Shown here: positions 1 to 8,924 of the stretch, in pieces | How the letters are laid out: every line of letters begins with the position of its first letter | Position numbering within the stretch: the stretch's first letter is position 1 | Assembly: GCF_044377035.1 (NCBI RefSeq) | Contig: NZ_JBILJW010000005.1 | Coordinates: 62,001 to 126,000 of the forward strand | Direction of reading: 5' to 3' | Source: Silanimonas sp044377035 | Lineage (GTDB): Bacteria; Pseudomonadota; Gammaproteobacteria; Xanthomonadales; Xanthomonadaceae | Length of the DNA stretch: 64,000 nucleotides | Translations under genes and position numbers: made by a program | Notes under the pieces: model-generated | What the model saw: only the letters and a program-made list of their open reading frames with translations | Told to the model about the DNA's origin: nothing | Databases searched by the model: none

Positions 1-1
1 G

Positions 2-421
2 GGGCGCGTCACCGACTCGCCGCTCGGCGTCGTGTTTACGCGCGCCCTGCCGCCCGAGTACGCGAACCTGCCGGTGGAGCAGCTCCGAGTGCTCCATGCC
101 CAGGGCGTGCTCGACCCTTTCGCGCGCTATCCGTCGCAGCTGCTGCAGGCGCTGCTCGAGGGGCTGGTGATGTTCGCGGTGCTGTGGTGGTTCAGCGCGA
201 AGCCGCGCCCGCGCTTCGCGGTGTCCGGGATGTTCGCGCTGCTCTACGGCGTGTTCCGCATCGTCGCCGAGTTCTTCCGGCAGCCCGACGCGCAGTACGG
301 CTACCTCGCCTTCGGCTGGCTGACGATGGGCATGGTGCTGAGCCTGCCGCTCGTCGCGCTCGGCCTCGTGTTCCTGTGGCGCTCGCACACGGCGCCGACG
401 CTTGCGAAGGAGGGCGCGTGA
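2..421 (+). CDS. lgt: Prolipoprotein diacylglyceryl transferase, C-terminal part
   Basis: Lgt moves the diacylglyceryl group from phosphatidylglycerol to the lobebox cysteine of prolipoproteins in the inner membrane. Only the last ~139 residues lie in the window; the reading frame is open from base 2. The conserved RYPSQL..LLEG stretch is followed by hydrophobic segments and FRxxxEFFRQPD, which are Lgt signatures. The final part is a transmembrane helix and a short tail. Its TGA overlaps the thyA ATG by one base, so the two are co-translated. The 5' end is outside the window. Confidence 0.93.
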   Translation, partial: GRVTDSPLGVVFTRALPPEYANLPVEQLRVLHAQGVLDPFARYPSQLLQALLEGLVMFAVLWWFSAKPRPRFAVSGMFALLYGVFRIVAEFFRQPDAQYGYLAFGWLTMGMVLSLPLVALGLVFLWRSHTAPTLAKEGA

Positions 422-1215
422 TGCAGGCCTACCACGATCTTCTCATCCACGTGATGGCGAACGGCGCCATCAAGACCGATCGCACGGGCACCGGCACCCG
501 CAGCGTGTTCGGCGCGCAGATGCGTTTCGACCTCGCCGCCGGCTTTCCGCTGGTCACCACGAAGAAGGTGCACTGGAAGTCGGTGGTGCACGAACTGCTG
601 TGGTTCCTGAAGGGCGAGACGAACATCGCCTACCTGAAGGCGAACAAGGTCGGCATCTGGGACGAATGGGCCAACGCTGACGGCGAGCTCGGCCCGGTGT
701 ACGGCAAGCAGTGGCGCAGCTGGGCCGCGCCCGACGGCACGGTGATCGACCAGATCAGCGACGTGATCGCGCAGATCCGCAAGAACCCCGACTCGCGCCG
801 GCTGATCGTCAGCGCCTGGAACGTGGCCGACCTGCCGCAGATGGCCCTGATGCCTTGCCACGCCTTGTTCCAGTTCTACGTGGCCGACGGCAAGCTGAGC
901 TGCCAGCTCTACCAGCGCTCGGCCGACCTCTTCCTCGGCGTGCCGTTCAACATCGCGAGCTACGCGCTGCTCACGCAGATGATCGCGCATGCCTGCGACC
1001 TCGGCCTCGGCGATTTCGTCTGGACCGGCGGCGATTGCCACATCTACTCGAACCACGTCGACCAGGTGAACGAGCAGCTCTCGCGCGAGCATCGCGCGCT
1101 GCCCACCGTCCGCCTCAACCCCGAAGTGCGCGACGTGCTGGCCTTCCGCTACGAGGACATCGAGCTGGTCGGCTACGACTCGCATCCGGCCATCAAGGCG
1201 CCGGTGGCGGTGTGA
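421..1215 (+). CDS. thyA: Thymidylate synthase
   Basis: Converts dUMP to dTMP with methylene-tetrahydrofolate as carbon donor and reductant. The product is 264 residues, the same length as E. coli ThyA. The N-terminal RTGTGT phosphate-binding loop, the LWFLKGETN segment, the catalytic cysteine in MPCHALFQFY and the RSxDxFLGxPFNIASYALL block are all present. The ATG at 421 overlaps the lgt stop, and the gene overlaps folA by 4 bases. This is the classic pairing, because ThyA produces the dihydrofolate that FolA recycles. A longer upstream in-frame opening exists but lies within lgt. Confidence 0.98.
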   Translation: MQAYHDLLIHVMANGAIKTDRTGTGTRSVFGAQMRFDLAAGFPLVTTKKVHWKSVVHELLWFLKGETNIAYLKANKVGIWDEWANADGELGPVYGKQWRSWAAPDGTVIDQISDVIAQIRKNPDSRRLIVSAWNVADLPQMALMPCHALFQFYVADGKLSCQLYQRSADLFLGVPFNIASYALLTQMIAHACDLGLGDFVWTGGDCHIYSNHVDQVNEQLSREHRALPTVRLNPEVRDVLAFRYEDIELVGYDSHPAIKAPVAV

Positions 1216-1748
1216 GCGGCGTCGATATCGCGCTGGTCGCAGCACTCGACCGCGACTTCGCCATCGGCCGCGGCAATGCCCTGCCTTGGTCGCTGCCCGA
1301 CGACCTGAAGCGCTTCAAGGCCCTGACACTCGGCCACCCCATCCTGATGGGGCGGAAGACCGCGGAATCGCTCGGTCGCGCGCTGCCGGGGCGCCGCAAC
1401 CTCGTGCTGACCCGCACAGGGCGCGTGCCGTTCGATGGCATGGAGGCGGTGGCCTCGATCGACGCGGCGGTCGCGGCGGTCGCGGCGGTCGTGGCGGGCG
1501 GCGATGCGCCCGCGTCCGAGCGGGCGTCCCGAACGCTGATGGTCATCGGCGGTGGCGATGTCTACGCACAGGCGCTGCCGCTGGCCTCGCGCCTGCACCT
1601 CACGTGGGTCGATACGCGCGTCGAGGGTGCCGATGCCTGGTTTCCGCGTTTCGATCCCGCCGCTTGGACGATGACCGACAGCGAGTCGCACGCGGCCGAC
1701 GCGCGGCACGCGACCGCCTTCCGTTTCGCTGATTACTCGCGACGCTGA
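1212..1748 (+). CDS. folA: Dihydrofolate reductase
   Basis: Reduces dihydrofolate to tetrahydrofolate with NADPH. The GTG at 1212 forms a GTGA overlap with the thyA stop and gives 178 residues, slightly longer than the usual ~160. N-terminal IALVAALDRDFAIGRGNALPW holds the substrate-binding acidic residue and the Met20-type loop; MGRKTAESLGRALPGRRN and VIGGGDVYAQAL are the NADPH-binding motifs. Extra length comes from an alanine/valine-rich insert at about residues 85-95, encoded by three perfect 9-bp repeats (1464-1490), plus a short Ala/Ser-rich linker before VIGGG. Confidence 0.97.
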   Translation: MSGVDIALVAALDRDFAIGRGNALPWSLPDDLKRFKALTLGHPILMGRKTAESLGRALPGRRNLVLTRTGRVPFDGMEAVASIDAAVAAVAAVVAGGDAPASERASRTLMVIGGGDVYAQALPLASRLHLTWVDTRVEGADAWFPRFDPAAWTMTDSESHAADARHATAFRFADYSRR

Positions 1749-1754
1749 ACCGCG

Positions 1755-2597
1755 TCAGTCCTCAGCCTTCGGCGCACCGACGACAACGCGCCCCAGCACC
1801 TGGTGCACGCGTGGTTCCGGCCCGAGCTCGAGCGCAGTGAGCTTGCCGCCCCACACGGCGCCGGTGTCGAGGCCGTGCACGCCGAGGCCCTGGAACAGGC
1901 CGAGCGTGCTCCAGTGGCCGAACACCACCGGCATCTCACGCTCGACGGTGCCGGGCACCGAGAACCACGGGTAGAGCCCGGCTTTCTGCGTGCCCGGGCG
2001 GCCCTTCTCCTCGAAGGCGATGCGGCCGGCGGTGGTGCAGTAGCGCATGCGCGTGAAGATGTTGATGATCGCGCGCCAACGGTCGACGCCTTCGAGCTTC
2101 GGCGTCCAGTTCGGCTTGTCGCCGTACATGTTCTTGAGCAGGCGTGCGCCGCCTTCGCCCTGCAGCCGCTCTTCGACCTCGCGCGCCCGTGCTTCGGCGA
2201 TCCGGACCGTCCACTTCGGCCCGAGGCCGGCGTGGACCATGGCGAAGCCCAGCTCGCGGTCGACGTGCATCAGCTTCTGCGCGCGCAGCCACTCGATCAG
2301 CGTCGTGGCGTCGTCGTCGAACAGCACGCGCTGCAGGTCGGGGTTCACCCGGCGCTGCTCGTCCGGACGGCGACCGGCGATCGCCAACAGCGACAGGTCG
2401 TGGTTGCCGAGCGTCACCACGATGTGTTCGCGCAAGCCGTGCAGCAGCTTCAGCGTTTCCAGCGACTGCCCGCCACGATTGACGAGGTCACCGCAGAACC
2501 ACAGGCGGTCGTTCGCCGGGTCGAAGCGGATCGCCTCGAGCAGGCGCAGCAGGATGTCGTGGCAGCCCTGGAGGTCGCCGATGGCGTAAGTCGCCAT
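1755..2597 (-). CDS. apaH: Symmetrical bis(5'-nucleosyl)-tetraphosphatase
   Basis: Hydrolyses Ap4A to two ADP; recent work on this family also assigns removal of Np4 caps from RNA. It is 280 residues. The metallophosphatase motifs are clear: IGDLQGC near the N-terminus, FCGDLVNRGGQSLETL, and TLGNHDLSLL. A later VHAGLGPKW and VFGHWSTLG supply further metal ligands. It is the last gene of the minus-strand lptD-surA-pdxA-rsmA-apaG-apaH series, its ATG overlapping the apaG stop by one base, and it converges on folA with a 6-base gap. Confidence 0.97.
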   Translation of the reverse strand: MATYAIGDLQGCHDILLRLLEAIRFDPANDRLWFCGDLVNRGGQSLETLKLLHGLREHIVVTLGNHDLSLLAIAGRRPDEQRRVNPDLQRVLFDDDATTLIEWLRAQKLMHVDRELGFAMVHAGLGPKWTVRIAEARAREVEERLQGEGGARLLKNMYGDKPNWTPKLEGVDRWRAIINIFTRMRYCTTAGRIAFEEKGRPGTQKAGLYPWFSVPGTVEREMPVVFGHWSTLGLFQGLGVHGLDTGAVWGGKLTALELGPEPRVHQVLGRVVVGAPKAED

Positions 2598-2977
2598 CAG
2601 TGCAGCGTCCGCGGGATGCTGAGCGCGAAAGGCGCGATCTCGGCGTCGAACTCGGTGCCGTCGTCGGCGAGCATCTGGTAGCTGCCGCGCATCTGGCCGC
2701 AGAAGGTCTCGAGCACGGCGCCCGAGGTGTACTCGAATTCGCCACCGGGCTTGAGCCAGGGTTGCTGCCCCACCACGCCTTCGCCCGCCACCTCCTGCAC
2801 CTTGCCGTTTGCGTCGGTGATCAGCCAGCGGCGCGACAGCAGGCGCGCCGGCACGTCGCCGGTGTTGGCGATGCGGATCGTGTACGCGAACACGTAGCGG
2901 CCTTCGTCAGGCGCGCTCTGTTCGTCGAGGAAGCGGGTGGCGACGGCCACCGCGATGGCATAACGGGGGTTGGGCAT
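2597..2977 (-). CDS. apaG: ApaG/Co2+-Mg2+ efflux-associated protein
   Basis: Single-domain ApaG protein of 126 residues, an FN3-like beta sandwich. Its exact function is unsettled; mutants in enterobacteria affect cobalt resistance and magnesium efflux. Typical family stretches are visible: RYVFAYTIRIANTG, RLLSRRWLITDANG, VVGQQPWLKPG and the G-rich MRGSYQM segment near the C-terminus. The conserved position between rsmA and apaH supports the call. Confidence 0.96.
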   Translation of the reverse strand: MPNPRYAIAVAVATRFLDEQSAPDEGRYVFAYTIRIANTGDVPARLLSRRWLITDANGKVQEVAGEGVVGQQPWLKPGGEFEYTSGAVLETFCGQMRGSYQMLADDGTEFDAEIAPFALSIPRTLH

Positions 2978-2990
2978 GCCGGGATTTTAC

Positions 2991-3821
2991 TTAAAGCGCG
3001 TCGGCTTCCGGGGGCTGGATGCCGGCGTCGATGAGCTGGTTCGACAGCGTGACGTACGCCTCGACGGGCACGGCTTCGGCGCGCGCGCCCGGATCGATGC
3101 CTGCGGCACGGATGGCCTCGGTGTCGCAGACGGTCGACAGTGAATTCCGCAGCGTCTTGCGCCGCTGCGAGAACGCCGCGGCGACCGTGCGCGCGAAATG
3201 CGCGGCGTCCTTCACGCCGGCCTCGCCCAGCGGGCGCGGCACGAGGCGCACCACCGCGGAATCAACTTTCGGCGGCGGCGTGAAGGCGCCCGGCGGCACG
3301 TCGAACAGCGGCGTCACGCGGCACACCGCCTGCAGCATCACCGAGAGGCGGCCGTAGGTCTTGCTGCCGGGCTCGGCGGCCATGCGGTCGACGACTTCCT
3401 TCTGCAGCATGAAGTGCATGTCCTTCACGGCCTCCGCGTGTTCCATCACGTGGAAGAGGATCGGCGTGGAGATGTTGTAGGGCAGGTTGCCCACGAGGCG
3501 CAGCGGGCCCTCGACGTCGTGGCCGTGGCCGAGCTTGCCGAAGTCCACCTTCAGCACGTCGCGATGGACGATGGTGAGCTTGCCGTGTTTCGCACCTTCC
3601 TCCGCCAGGGGCACGATGAGGTCGCGGTCGAATTCGATGACGGTGAGTTCGCCGTGGGCGCGCAGCAGCGGGAAGGTGAGGGCGCCGCCACCGGGGCCGA
3701 TCTCGACGATGAATTCGCCGGGCTTCGGCGCCACCGCGCGGATGATCTTCTCGACGATGCCGGGGCTCGACAGGAAATGCTGGCCGAGCTGCTTCTTGTG
3801 GCGATGGGCGTCGAGGCTCAT
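2991..3821 (-). CDS. rsmA: 16S rRNA (adenine1518/1519-N6)-dimethyltransferase
   Basis: Dimethylates two adjacent adenines in the 3'-terminal hairpin of 16S rRNA late in 30S assembly. Start chosen at 3821 (MSLDAHRHKKQLGQHFL), giving 276 residues, because KKxLGQHFL is the family N-terminus; the upstream extension overlaps pdxA and has no homology. SAM-binding EIGPGGGALT, acidic VIEFDRDL and the catalytic NLPYNIS motif (N4-type NLPY) are intact. The C-terminal helical domain carries the usual FSQRRKTLRNSL segment. Confidence 0.97.
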   Translation of the reverse strand: MSLDAHRHKKQLGQHFLSSPGIVEKIIRAVAPKPGEFIVEIGPGGGALTFPLLRAHGELTVIEFDRDLIVPLAEEGAKHGKLTIVHRDVLKVDFGKLGHGHDVEGPLRLVGNLPYNISTPILFHVMEHAEAVKDMHFMLQKEVVDRMAAEPGSKTYGRLSVMLQAVCRVTPLFDVPPGAFTPPPKVDSAVVRLVPRPLGEAGVKDAAHFARTVAAAFSQRRKTLRNSLSTVCDTEAIRAAGIDPGARAEAVPVEAYVTLSNQLIDAGIQPPEADAL

Positions 3822-3834
3822 TGGGCGGCTCGGG

Positions 3835-4824
3835 TCAGTGCGTGCCGCGCGCGGCGGCGCGGTGGCGGGCGAGGTCGGCGCACAGCGCGACCGCATGCTG
3901 CAGGCTGGACGGGTCCGCGATGCCGCGGCCGGCGAGGTCGAGTGCGGTGCCGTGGTCGACGGCGACGCGCGGGAAGGGCAGGCCGAGCGTGATGTTCACC
4001 GCGTCCTCGAAGCCGCTGGCCTTCAGCACCGGCAGGCCCTGGTCGTGGTACATCGCGACGACGGCGTCGAAGTGGCCGAGGTGCTGCGGCAGGAAGGCGG
4101 TGTCGGCGGGCAGCGGGCCTTCCAGCAGGCATCCCTCCGCGCGCAGGCGTTCAAGCACGGGGATGATCACGTCGATTTCCTCGCGGCCCATCTCGCCCGA
4201 TTCACCGGCATGCGGATTCAGCCCAAGCACGCGCAGGCGCGGGTTCGCGATGCCGAACGAATCTCGAAGTGCACTGGCAGTGATGCGCAGCACGCGTTCG
4301 AGGCCGTCCGCGGTGATCGCGTCGGGCACCGCACGCAGCGGCAGGTGGGTGGTGGCCAGCGCCACCCTCAGTCGCGGATTGGCCAGCATCATCACCACGT
4401 CGGTACCGGCCACTTCGGCCAACAGCTCCGTGGTGCCGGTGTAGGCGATGCCGCCACGATTGATGGTGGCCTTGTGGACGGGGCCGGTCACGAGGCCATC
4501 GACGTCTCCGGCCAGCGCGTCGCGCGCCGCGCTCTTCAGTGCGCCGATGACGGCGCCGGCATTCGCGGGATCGGCGTGGCCGAACCGAGTCGGTGCGGCG
4601 TTGGCGTGTTCGATGAGCGCGAGCTCGCCCGGTCCGGCATGCGCCGTCGCCTCACGCAAGCGAAGCGGCAATCCGAGCGAATGCGCGGCGGCGAGCAGGG
4701 TCTCTCCGTCGCCATAGGCGACCAGCGCGGCGTCACGGGGCGTTTGGGCGATCCGGACGCAGAGTTCCGGACCGATGCCGGCCGGCTCGCCGGGGATCAG
4801 CGCGAGCCGGGGCGCGATGGGCAT
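3835..4824 (-). CDS. pdxA: 4-hydroxythreonine-4-phosphate dehydrogenase
   Basis: NAD-dependent oxidation of 4-phosphohydroxy-L-threonine in pyridoxal phosphate synthesis; acts with PdxJ. It has 329 residues, the normal length. LIPGEPAGIGPE near the N-terminus, GPVHKATIN in the middle and the metal-binding region with GLNPHAGE and YHDQGLPVLK are family signatures. Lies between surA (4-base gap) and rsmA in the conserved operon. Confidence 0.97.
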   Translation of the reverse strand: MPIAPRLALIPGEPAGIGPELCVRIAQTPRDAALVAYGDGETLLAAAHSLGLPLRLREATAHAGPGELALIEHANAAPTRFGHADPANAGAVIGALKSAARDALAGDVDGLVTGPVHKATINRGGIAYTGTTELLAEVAGTDVVMMLANPRLRVALATTHLPLRAVPDAITADGLERVLRITASALRDSFGIANPRLRVLGLNPHAGESGEMGREEIDVIIPVLERLRAEGCLLEGPLPADTAFLPQHLGHFDAVVAMYHDQGLPVLKASGFEDAVNITLGLPFPRVAVDHGTALDLAGRGIADPSSLQHAVALCADLARHRAAARGTH

Positions 4825-4828
4825 TGGC

Positions 4829-6151
4829 TCAGGCGCCGAGGCGCGACTCGACGTAGGCGTCGGCGCGGAGCTGGCGCAGGAAGCGCTCGAACTCGTCCTG
4901 CGCCTTGCGCTCGCCGATCTGCTGGCGGGCGCGCTGGCGGCGGTTCTCGTCGGTGACGTCCTGCTGGCGCTCGGCGATGCGACGGACCACGTGCCAGCCG
5001 GCCTCGGTGCGGAACACCGCCGAGAGCTGGCCGTCCTGCAGCGACTGCACCTGCTGGGTCACGGCGGGGCCGAAGGTCTCGCCGCTGAACCAGTCGAGGC
5101 GGCCACCGCGATTGCGGCTGAAGGTATCGTCCGAGTTTTCGCGGGCGATCTTGGCGAAATCCTCGCCGGACTCGATGCGCGCGCGCAGTTCGTCGATCTT
5201 GCGGCGTGCGGCCTCTTCGCCGACCACGTCGTTCACCGCCACCAGCAGGTGGTCGGCCTGGTATTCGGCGACGGTTTGCGGGCCCGACTCGCGGACGCCG
5301 ACGAGCTGCACCATCTGGAAGCCGCTGGGGCCGCGGACCGGCGCCGTGTACTGGCCGGGCTGCAGGCCCTGGATCAGCTCGGCGAAGCGCGGCGGGATGC
5401 TGTTGGCCTCGCGCCAGCCGAGGTCGCCGCCCTCGAGGGCGTTGCGGTCGTCGGAATAGCGGATGGCGGCGGCGCGGAAGTCGATCTCGCCGCGATCCAT
5501 CAGTGCCTTGATGCCGTTGATCTTCTGCTCGGCCGTGGCCACCTGCTCCGGCGTGGCGCCGTCGGGCAGTGCCACCAGCAGGTTGGCAAGCTGGAATTCG
5601 GTGCTGTCGACGTTGCGCAGCGCCAGGAACTGGTCGATTTCCGATTCGCTGATCACCACGCGGCTCTGCACCACGCGCTGCTGCAGGCGGCGCATCTGCA
5701 GCTCCTCGCGGACGCTGCGGCGGTAGTCGTCGAAGCTGAGTCCGCTGCCCTCGATCTGCGCGCGCATCTGCTCGATGCTGACGTTCGACTGGCCGGCGAT
5801 GCTCTGCAGGGTCTGGTTGAGCTCGGTATCGCCGATGCGGATGCCGGTGCTCTCGGCGCGCGCGACCTGCAGGCGCATGAGCACCAGGCGGTCGAGCACC
5901 TGCCGCTGCAGCACGTTTTCCGGCGGAAGCTGCGCTTCACGGCCGCGGTACTGGGTGCGCACGTTGGCGACGGCGCGGTCGAGCTCGGACTTCAGGATCA
6001 CGTCCTCGTCGACGACGGCCACGATGCTGTCCACGCCGCCGCTGCTGGCACCCGGGCCGGCGAGCAGCTGGGCGCGGGAAGGTGCGGCGAACGCGAGGGC
6101 GGCGGCCAGGAGGCCGGTGAACGCGGGCTGGAGGAGCGAGGACTTCGACAT
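4829..6151 (-). CDS. surA: Periplasmic chaperone and peptidyl-prolyl isomerase SurA
   Basis: Chaperones unfolded outer-membrane proteins to the BAM complex. Start at 6151 gives 440 residues beginning with a signal peptide (MSKSSLL..ALAFAAPSRA, cleavage near residue 27). The N-terminal chaperone domain follows (VDSIVAVVDEDVILKSEL), then two parvulin domains: roughly residues 190-290 (GGDLGWREAN..PRFAE) and 300-400 (RGGRLDWFSGETFGPA). The gene follows lptD by 38 bases, matching their linked role in outer-membrane assembly: LptD is a SurA client in E. coli. Confidence 0.97.
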   Translation of the reverse strand: MSKSSLLQPAFTGLLAAALAFAAPSRAQLLAGPGASSGGVDSIVAVVDEDVILKSELDRAVANVRTQYRGREAQLPPENVLQRQVLDRLVLMRLQVARAESTGIRIGDTELNQTLQSIAGQSNVSIEQMRAQIEGSGLSFDDYRRSVREELQMRRLQQRVVQSRVVISESEIDQFLALRNVDSTEFQLANLLVALPDGATPEQVATAEQKINGIKALMDRGEIDFRAAAIRYSDDRNALEGGDLGWREANSIPPRFAELIQGLQPGQYTAPVRGPSGFQMVQLVGVRESGPQTVAEYQADHLLVAVNDVVGEEAARRKIDELRARIESGEDFAKIARENSDDTFSRNRGGRLDWFSGETFGPAVTQQVQSLQDGQLSAVFRTEAGWHVVRRIAERQQDVTDENRRQRARQQIGERKAQDEFERFLRQLRADAYVESRLGA

Positions 6152-6189
6152 GGGGCTGGAACGGGCTCTGGCGCGCGGAAAGCGCTGGG

Positions 6190-8439
6190 TCAAGGCGAAT
6201 AGCCGAGGATAGCATCGGACAACAACCGCTCTGAATCGCGGCCGAAGCTGCCGATGCCGTTCAGCTCGATTTCGAGGTAGACGCCGAGGTTGCGGTCGCC
6301 GTTCAGGTCGCGGACGTAGTCGCGGGCCAGCACGCGCACCGCCATGCAGCAGCTCTGCCATTCGAGGCCGCCCAGCGCTTCCTGCGTGCGGCGGTCGCGC
6401 AGGGACCATGCCCAGCGGGCGACTGCCCGCCAGTTCGCGGTGATCGGCGCGGCGAAGCTCACGTCCGTCTGCTCGATCAGGTCCTTGCGGTAGCGGTAGC
6501 TGGCGTTCATCACGCCGCGCTCCGAGAAGCGCCACTGCGTGCGCACCGCCGACAGGTCGGTGCCGAATTCCCCCGGGTTCCACTGCTGGGCGAGCGACAC
6601 GCTCCACGCGTCGCTCACGCGCCAGTCGAGCTCGCCGACGTAGGCCGAGCCGTCGCTGGCCGGCGGGCGCTCGCCGGGGACCGCCACCCGCGGCGGGTCG
6701 AAGTAGTGGATGCGGCCGAGGCTGGCGGACAGGCGCTCGCGGCCGTCGTCGGCGTCGAGCAGCCGGGTGGTCACGGCCAGCGTGGCCTGGTTGGCGTCGG
6801 TCTGGCGATCGGCGCCGGTGTAGCGGTTCTGGCGGAACAGGCCGGGCCAGCTGAAGGACAGGGGCTGGGTGTCGAACAGCGGCAGGTCGTCCTGCACCCG
6901 GTAGGGCACGCGCAGGTAGTAGAGGCGCGGCTCCAGCGTCTGCACGTAGTCGTCGCCGAACAGCGTGGTCTCGCGCTCGAACAGCAAGCCGGCGTCGATG
7001 CTGCTGATCGTGGTGCTGCGGTCCGGGCTGAGGTCGGTGCGCTGCGCCAGCACCCGCGGATCACGCTCGAGCGTGTAGCTGGTCTGGCGGACGGCGAATT
7101 CCGGGTTCACGAACCAGCTCGCGCCACCGAAGTTGAGGCGTACCGAAGGCTTCACGTCGAGGCGCTGGCCGCCGGGCAGTTCGTCGTGCTGGAAGCGCAC
7201 GGCTTCGGCGCTCACGCCGAGATCCATCCACGGCAGCACCGGCTGCAGCCACTGGCCGCGAATTCGCGGCAGGCGAGCGTAGGGCTCGCTGCCGGGCAGC
7301 ACGGCCGGATTGGCGGCCTCCCAGCGTTCGAACGACACGCCAGTGGACCAGTAGCGGCCGCGGCCGTTCAGCGCGAGGCTGCTGTCGAGCAGGCTGAGCG
7401 TGTTCTGGCCGAAGTTGTCGCCGAGGTCGCGGAAGTACTCGCGGTCGCTGACGTCCTGCAGGTTCGCGCTGGCGTACCAGTTCGGCGACAGCGCGCTGAA
7501 GTGCTGCCAGCGGAAGAAACCACGATCGTCGCCGGTGCGGTTGTCGTCGGCGAGGTAGGTGCCCTCGACCCGGCCGGCGCTGGCCGCGCCGAGATAGCGG
7601 AACTCGCCGCCGAGCATCAGGCCGCGGCGCGACATCCAACGCGGCGTCAGCGTGGCATCCATGTTCGGCGCGAGGTTCAGGTAGATCGGCTGCTCGTAGT
7701 CGAAGCCGTTCTCGTCCTGCACGCCGATCTTCGGGGCCAGCAGGCCGGTGCGGCGTTCGCTGGTGGTCGGGAAGCTGATCCACGGCAGCCACAGCACCGG
7801 CACGTTGCCAACGCGGAGGACCGCGCTCTGCGCGACGCCGCGCTGGGCCGCGTCGTCGATCTCGATGGTCGAAGCCTCGAAGGCCCATTGGCGCTGCCCG
7901 GGCGGGCAGGTGGAGAACAGCGCGTCGGCCAGCGTGCTGCGTTCGCCCTCGCGCACCACGCTCGCGGCGGTGCCGTTGCCCATCGTGCCGTCGAGCAGCT
8001 GGAACTGGACGTCGCGCAGGCGGACGCGCTCGGCGGCGTTGTCGCCGTCGGCCGACGTCGCCGCGACGCGCAGGCGCTCGTCCTCGAAGCGCAGCGGACC
8101 GGGGCTCTCCCAAGTCTCGTTCTCGTGGCGGTAGACCAGCGCGTCGGTGCCCACCCACTGGTCGGCGCGCGTCAATTCGACGCGGCCGCGGAAGGTCGTC
8201 ACCTTCTCGCCGGAGACGTCCAGCGCATCGGACTGCACCTGGGTGGGGCCGGTGCCGCGTTCGGCCGCGCCGGCTGTCGGTGCGCTCGTGCGCGCGCCTT
8301 CCAGCGTCATCGGCGCCCGGCACAGGGCCCAGGCCGAGTCGCCGAGGGGCTCCGCGGCGCGTGCGGGCAGGGCCAGGGCGAGGCCCAGGGCGAGGGCCAG
8401 CGGGTGCAGGTTCGGTCGCGACACGGACAAGCCTCTCAC
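6190..8439 (-). CDS. lptD: LPS-assembly outer-membrane protein LptD
   Basis: Inserts lipopolysaccharide into the outer leaflet of the outer membrane together with LptE. The 749-residue product has a signal peptide, an N-terminal OstA-type jellyroll (SDALDVSGEKVTTFRGRVEL..) and a ~500-residue beta-barrel. Two cysteines near the mature N-terminus and barrel region (WALCRAP, FSTCPPG) and a C-terminal CC pair (WQSCCMAV) could form the inter-domain disulfides known in LptD. The start at 8439 is GTG; an in-frame GTG at 8424 is possible. Confidence 0.96.
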   Translation of the reverse strand: MRGLSVSRPNLHPLALALGLALALPARAAEPLGDSAWALCRAPMTLEGARTSAPTAGAAERGTGPTQVQSDALDVSGEKVTTFRGRVELTRADQWVGTDALVYRHENETWESPGPLRFEDERLRVAATSADGDNAAERVRLRDVQFQLLDGTMGNGTAASVVREGERSTLADALFSTCPPGQRQWAFEASTIEIDDAAQRGVAQSAVLRVGNVPVLWLPWISFPTTSERRTGLLAPKIGVQDENGFDYEQPIYLNLAPNMDATLTPRWMSRRGLMLGGEFRYLGAASAGRVEGTYLADDNRTGDDRGFFRWQHFSALSPNWYASANLQDVSDREYFRDLGDNFGQNTLSLLDSSLALNGRGRYWSTGVSFERWEAANPAVLPGSEPYARLPRIRGQWLQPVLPWMDLGVSAEAVRFQHDELPGGQRLDVKPSVRLNFGGASWFVNPEFAVRQTSYTLERDPRVLAQRTDLSPDRSTTISSIDAGLLFERETTLFGDDYVQTLEPRLYYLRVPYRVQDDLPLFDTQPLSFSWPGLFRQNRYTGADRQTDANQATLAVTTRLLDADDGRERLSASLGRIHYFDPPRVAVPGERPPASDGSAYVGELDWRVSDAWSVSLAQQWNPGEFGTDLSAVRTQWRFSERGVMNASYRYRKDLIEQTDVSFAAPITANWRAVARWAWSLRDRRTQEALGGLEWQSCCMAVRVLARDYVRDLNGDRNLGVYLEIELNGIGSFGRDSERLLSDAILGYSP

Positions 8440-8528
8440 TTCGTGACCCGTAAGCTTGACTCAAAACCGCTCCCTGCCGGGAGCCCCGCGCCGCGATCCG
8501 CGGCCCCGACGATGCCGGAGGACCCCCG

Positions 8529-8924
8529 ATGACCGCGCCCGTCCGCAAATCCGAGGCCGAATGGAAGGCCGAGCTGAGCCCCGAGCAGTACGCCATCTGC
8601 CGATGCTCCGCGACCGAGCCGCCCTTCACCGGCGCGTTCTGGGACCACCATGCCGACGGCATCTACGGCTGTGTCGCCTGTGGGGCGGCGTTGTTCGACT
8701 CGGCGGCGAAGTACGACTCCGGGAGCGGCTGGCCCAGCTACTGGCAGCCGGTGGCGCGCGAGGCGCTGGCGCTGAGGGAAGACGGCACCCACGGCATGCG
8801 TCGCACGGAGGTCTGCTGCGCCGCCTGCGATTCGCACCTGGGGCACGTGTTCCCCGACGGGCCGAAGCCCACGGGGCTGCGCTACTGCATCAACTCGGCG
8901 GCTTTGCGCTTCACGCCGCGGTGA
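8529..8924 (+). CDS. msrB: Peptide-methionine (R)-S-oxide reductase
   Basis: Repairs methionine-R-sulfoxide in proteins. The 131-residue protein has two zinc-binding CxxC pairs (CVACG and CCAACDSHLGH), the SGSGWPSYWQP substrate loop and the catalytic cysteine in LRYCINSAAL. It is transcribed divergently from lptD with an 89-bp intergenic region, and its last 14 bases overlap the convergent deacetylase-family gene. Confidence 0.97.
   Translation: MTAPVRKSEAEWKAELSPEQYAICRCSATEPPFTGAFWDHHADGIYGCVACGAALFDSAAKYDSGSGWPSYWQPVAREALALREDGTHGMRRTEVCCAACDSHLGHVFPDGPKPTGLRYCINSAALRFTPR

Noticed and set aside
301..1245. Long minus-strand frame opposite thyA
   Set aside because: It is a shadow of high GC codon usage; thyA and folA on the plus strand have complete motifs and the minus-strand translation shows no recognisable domain.
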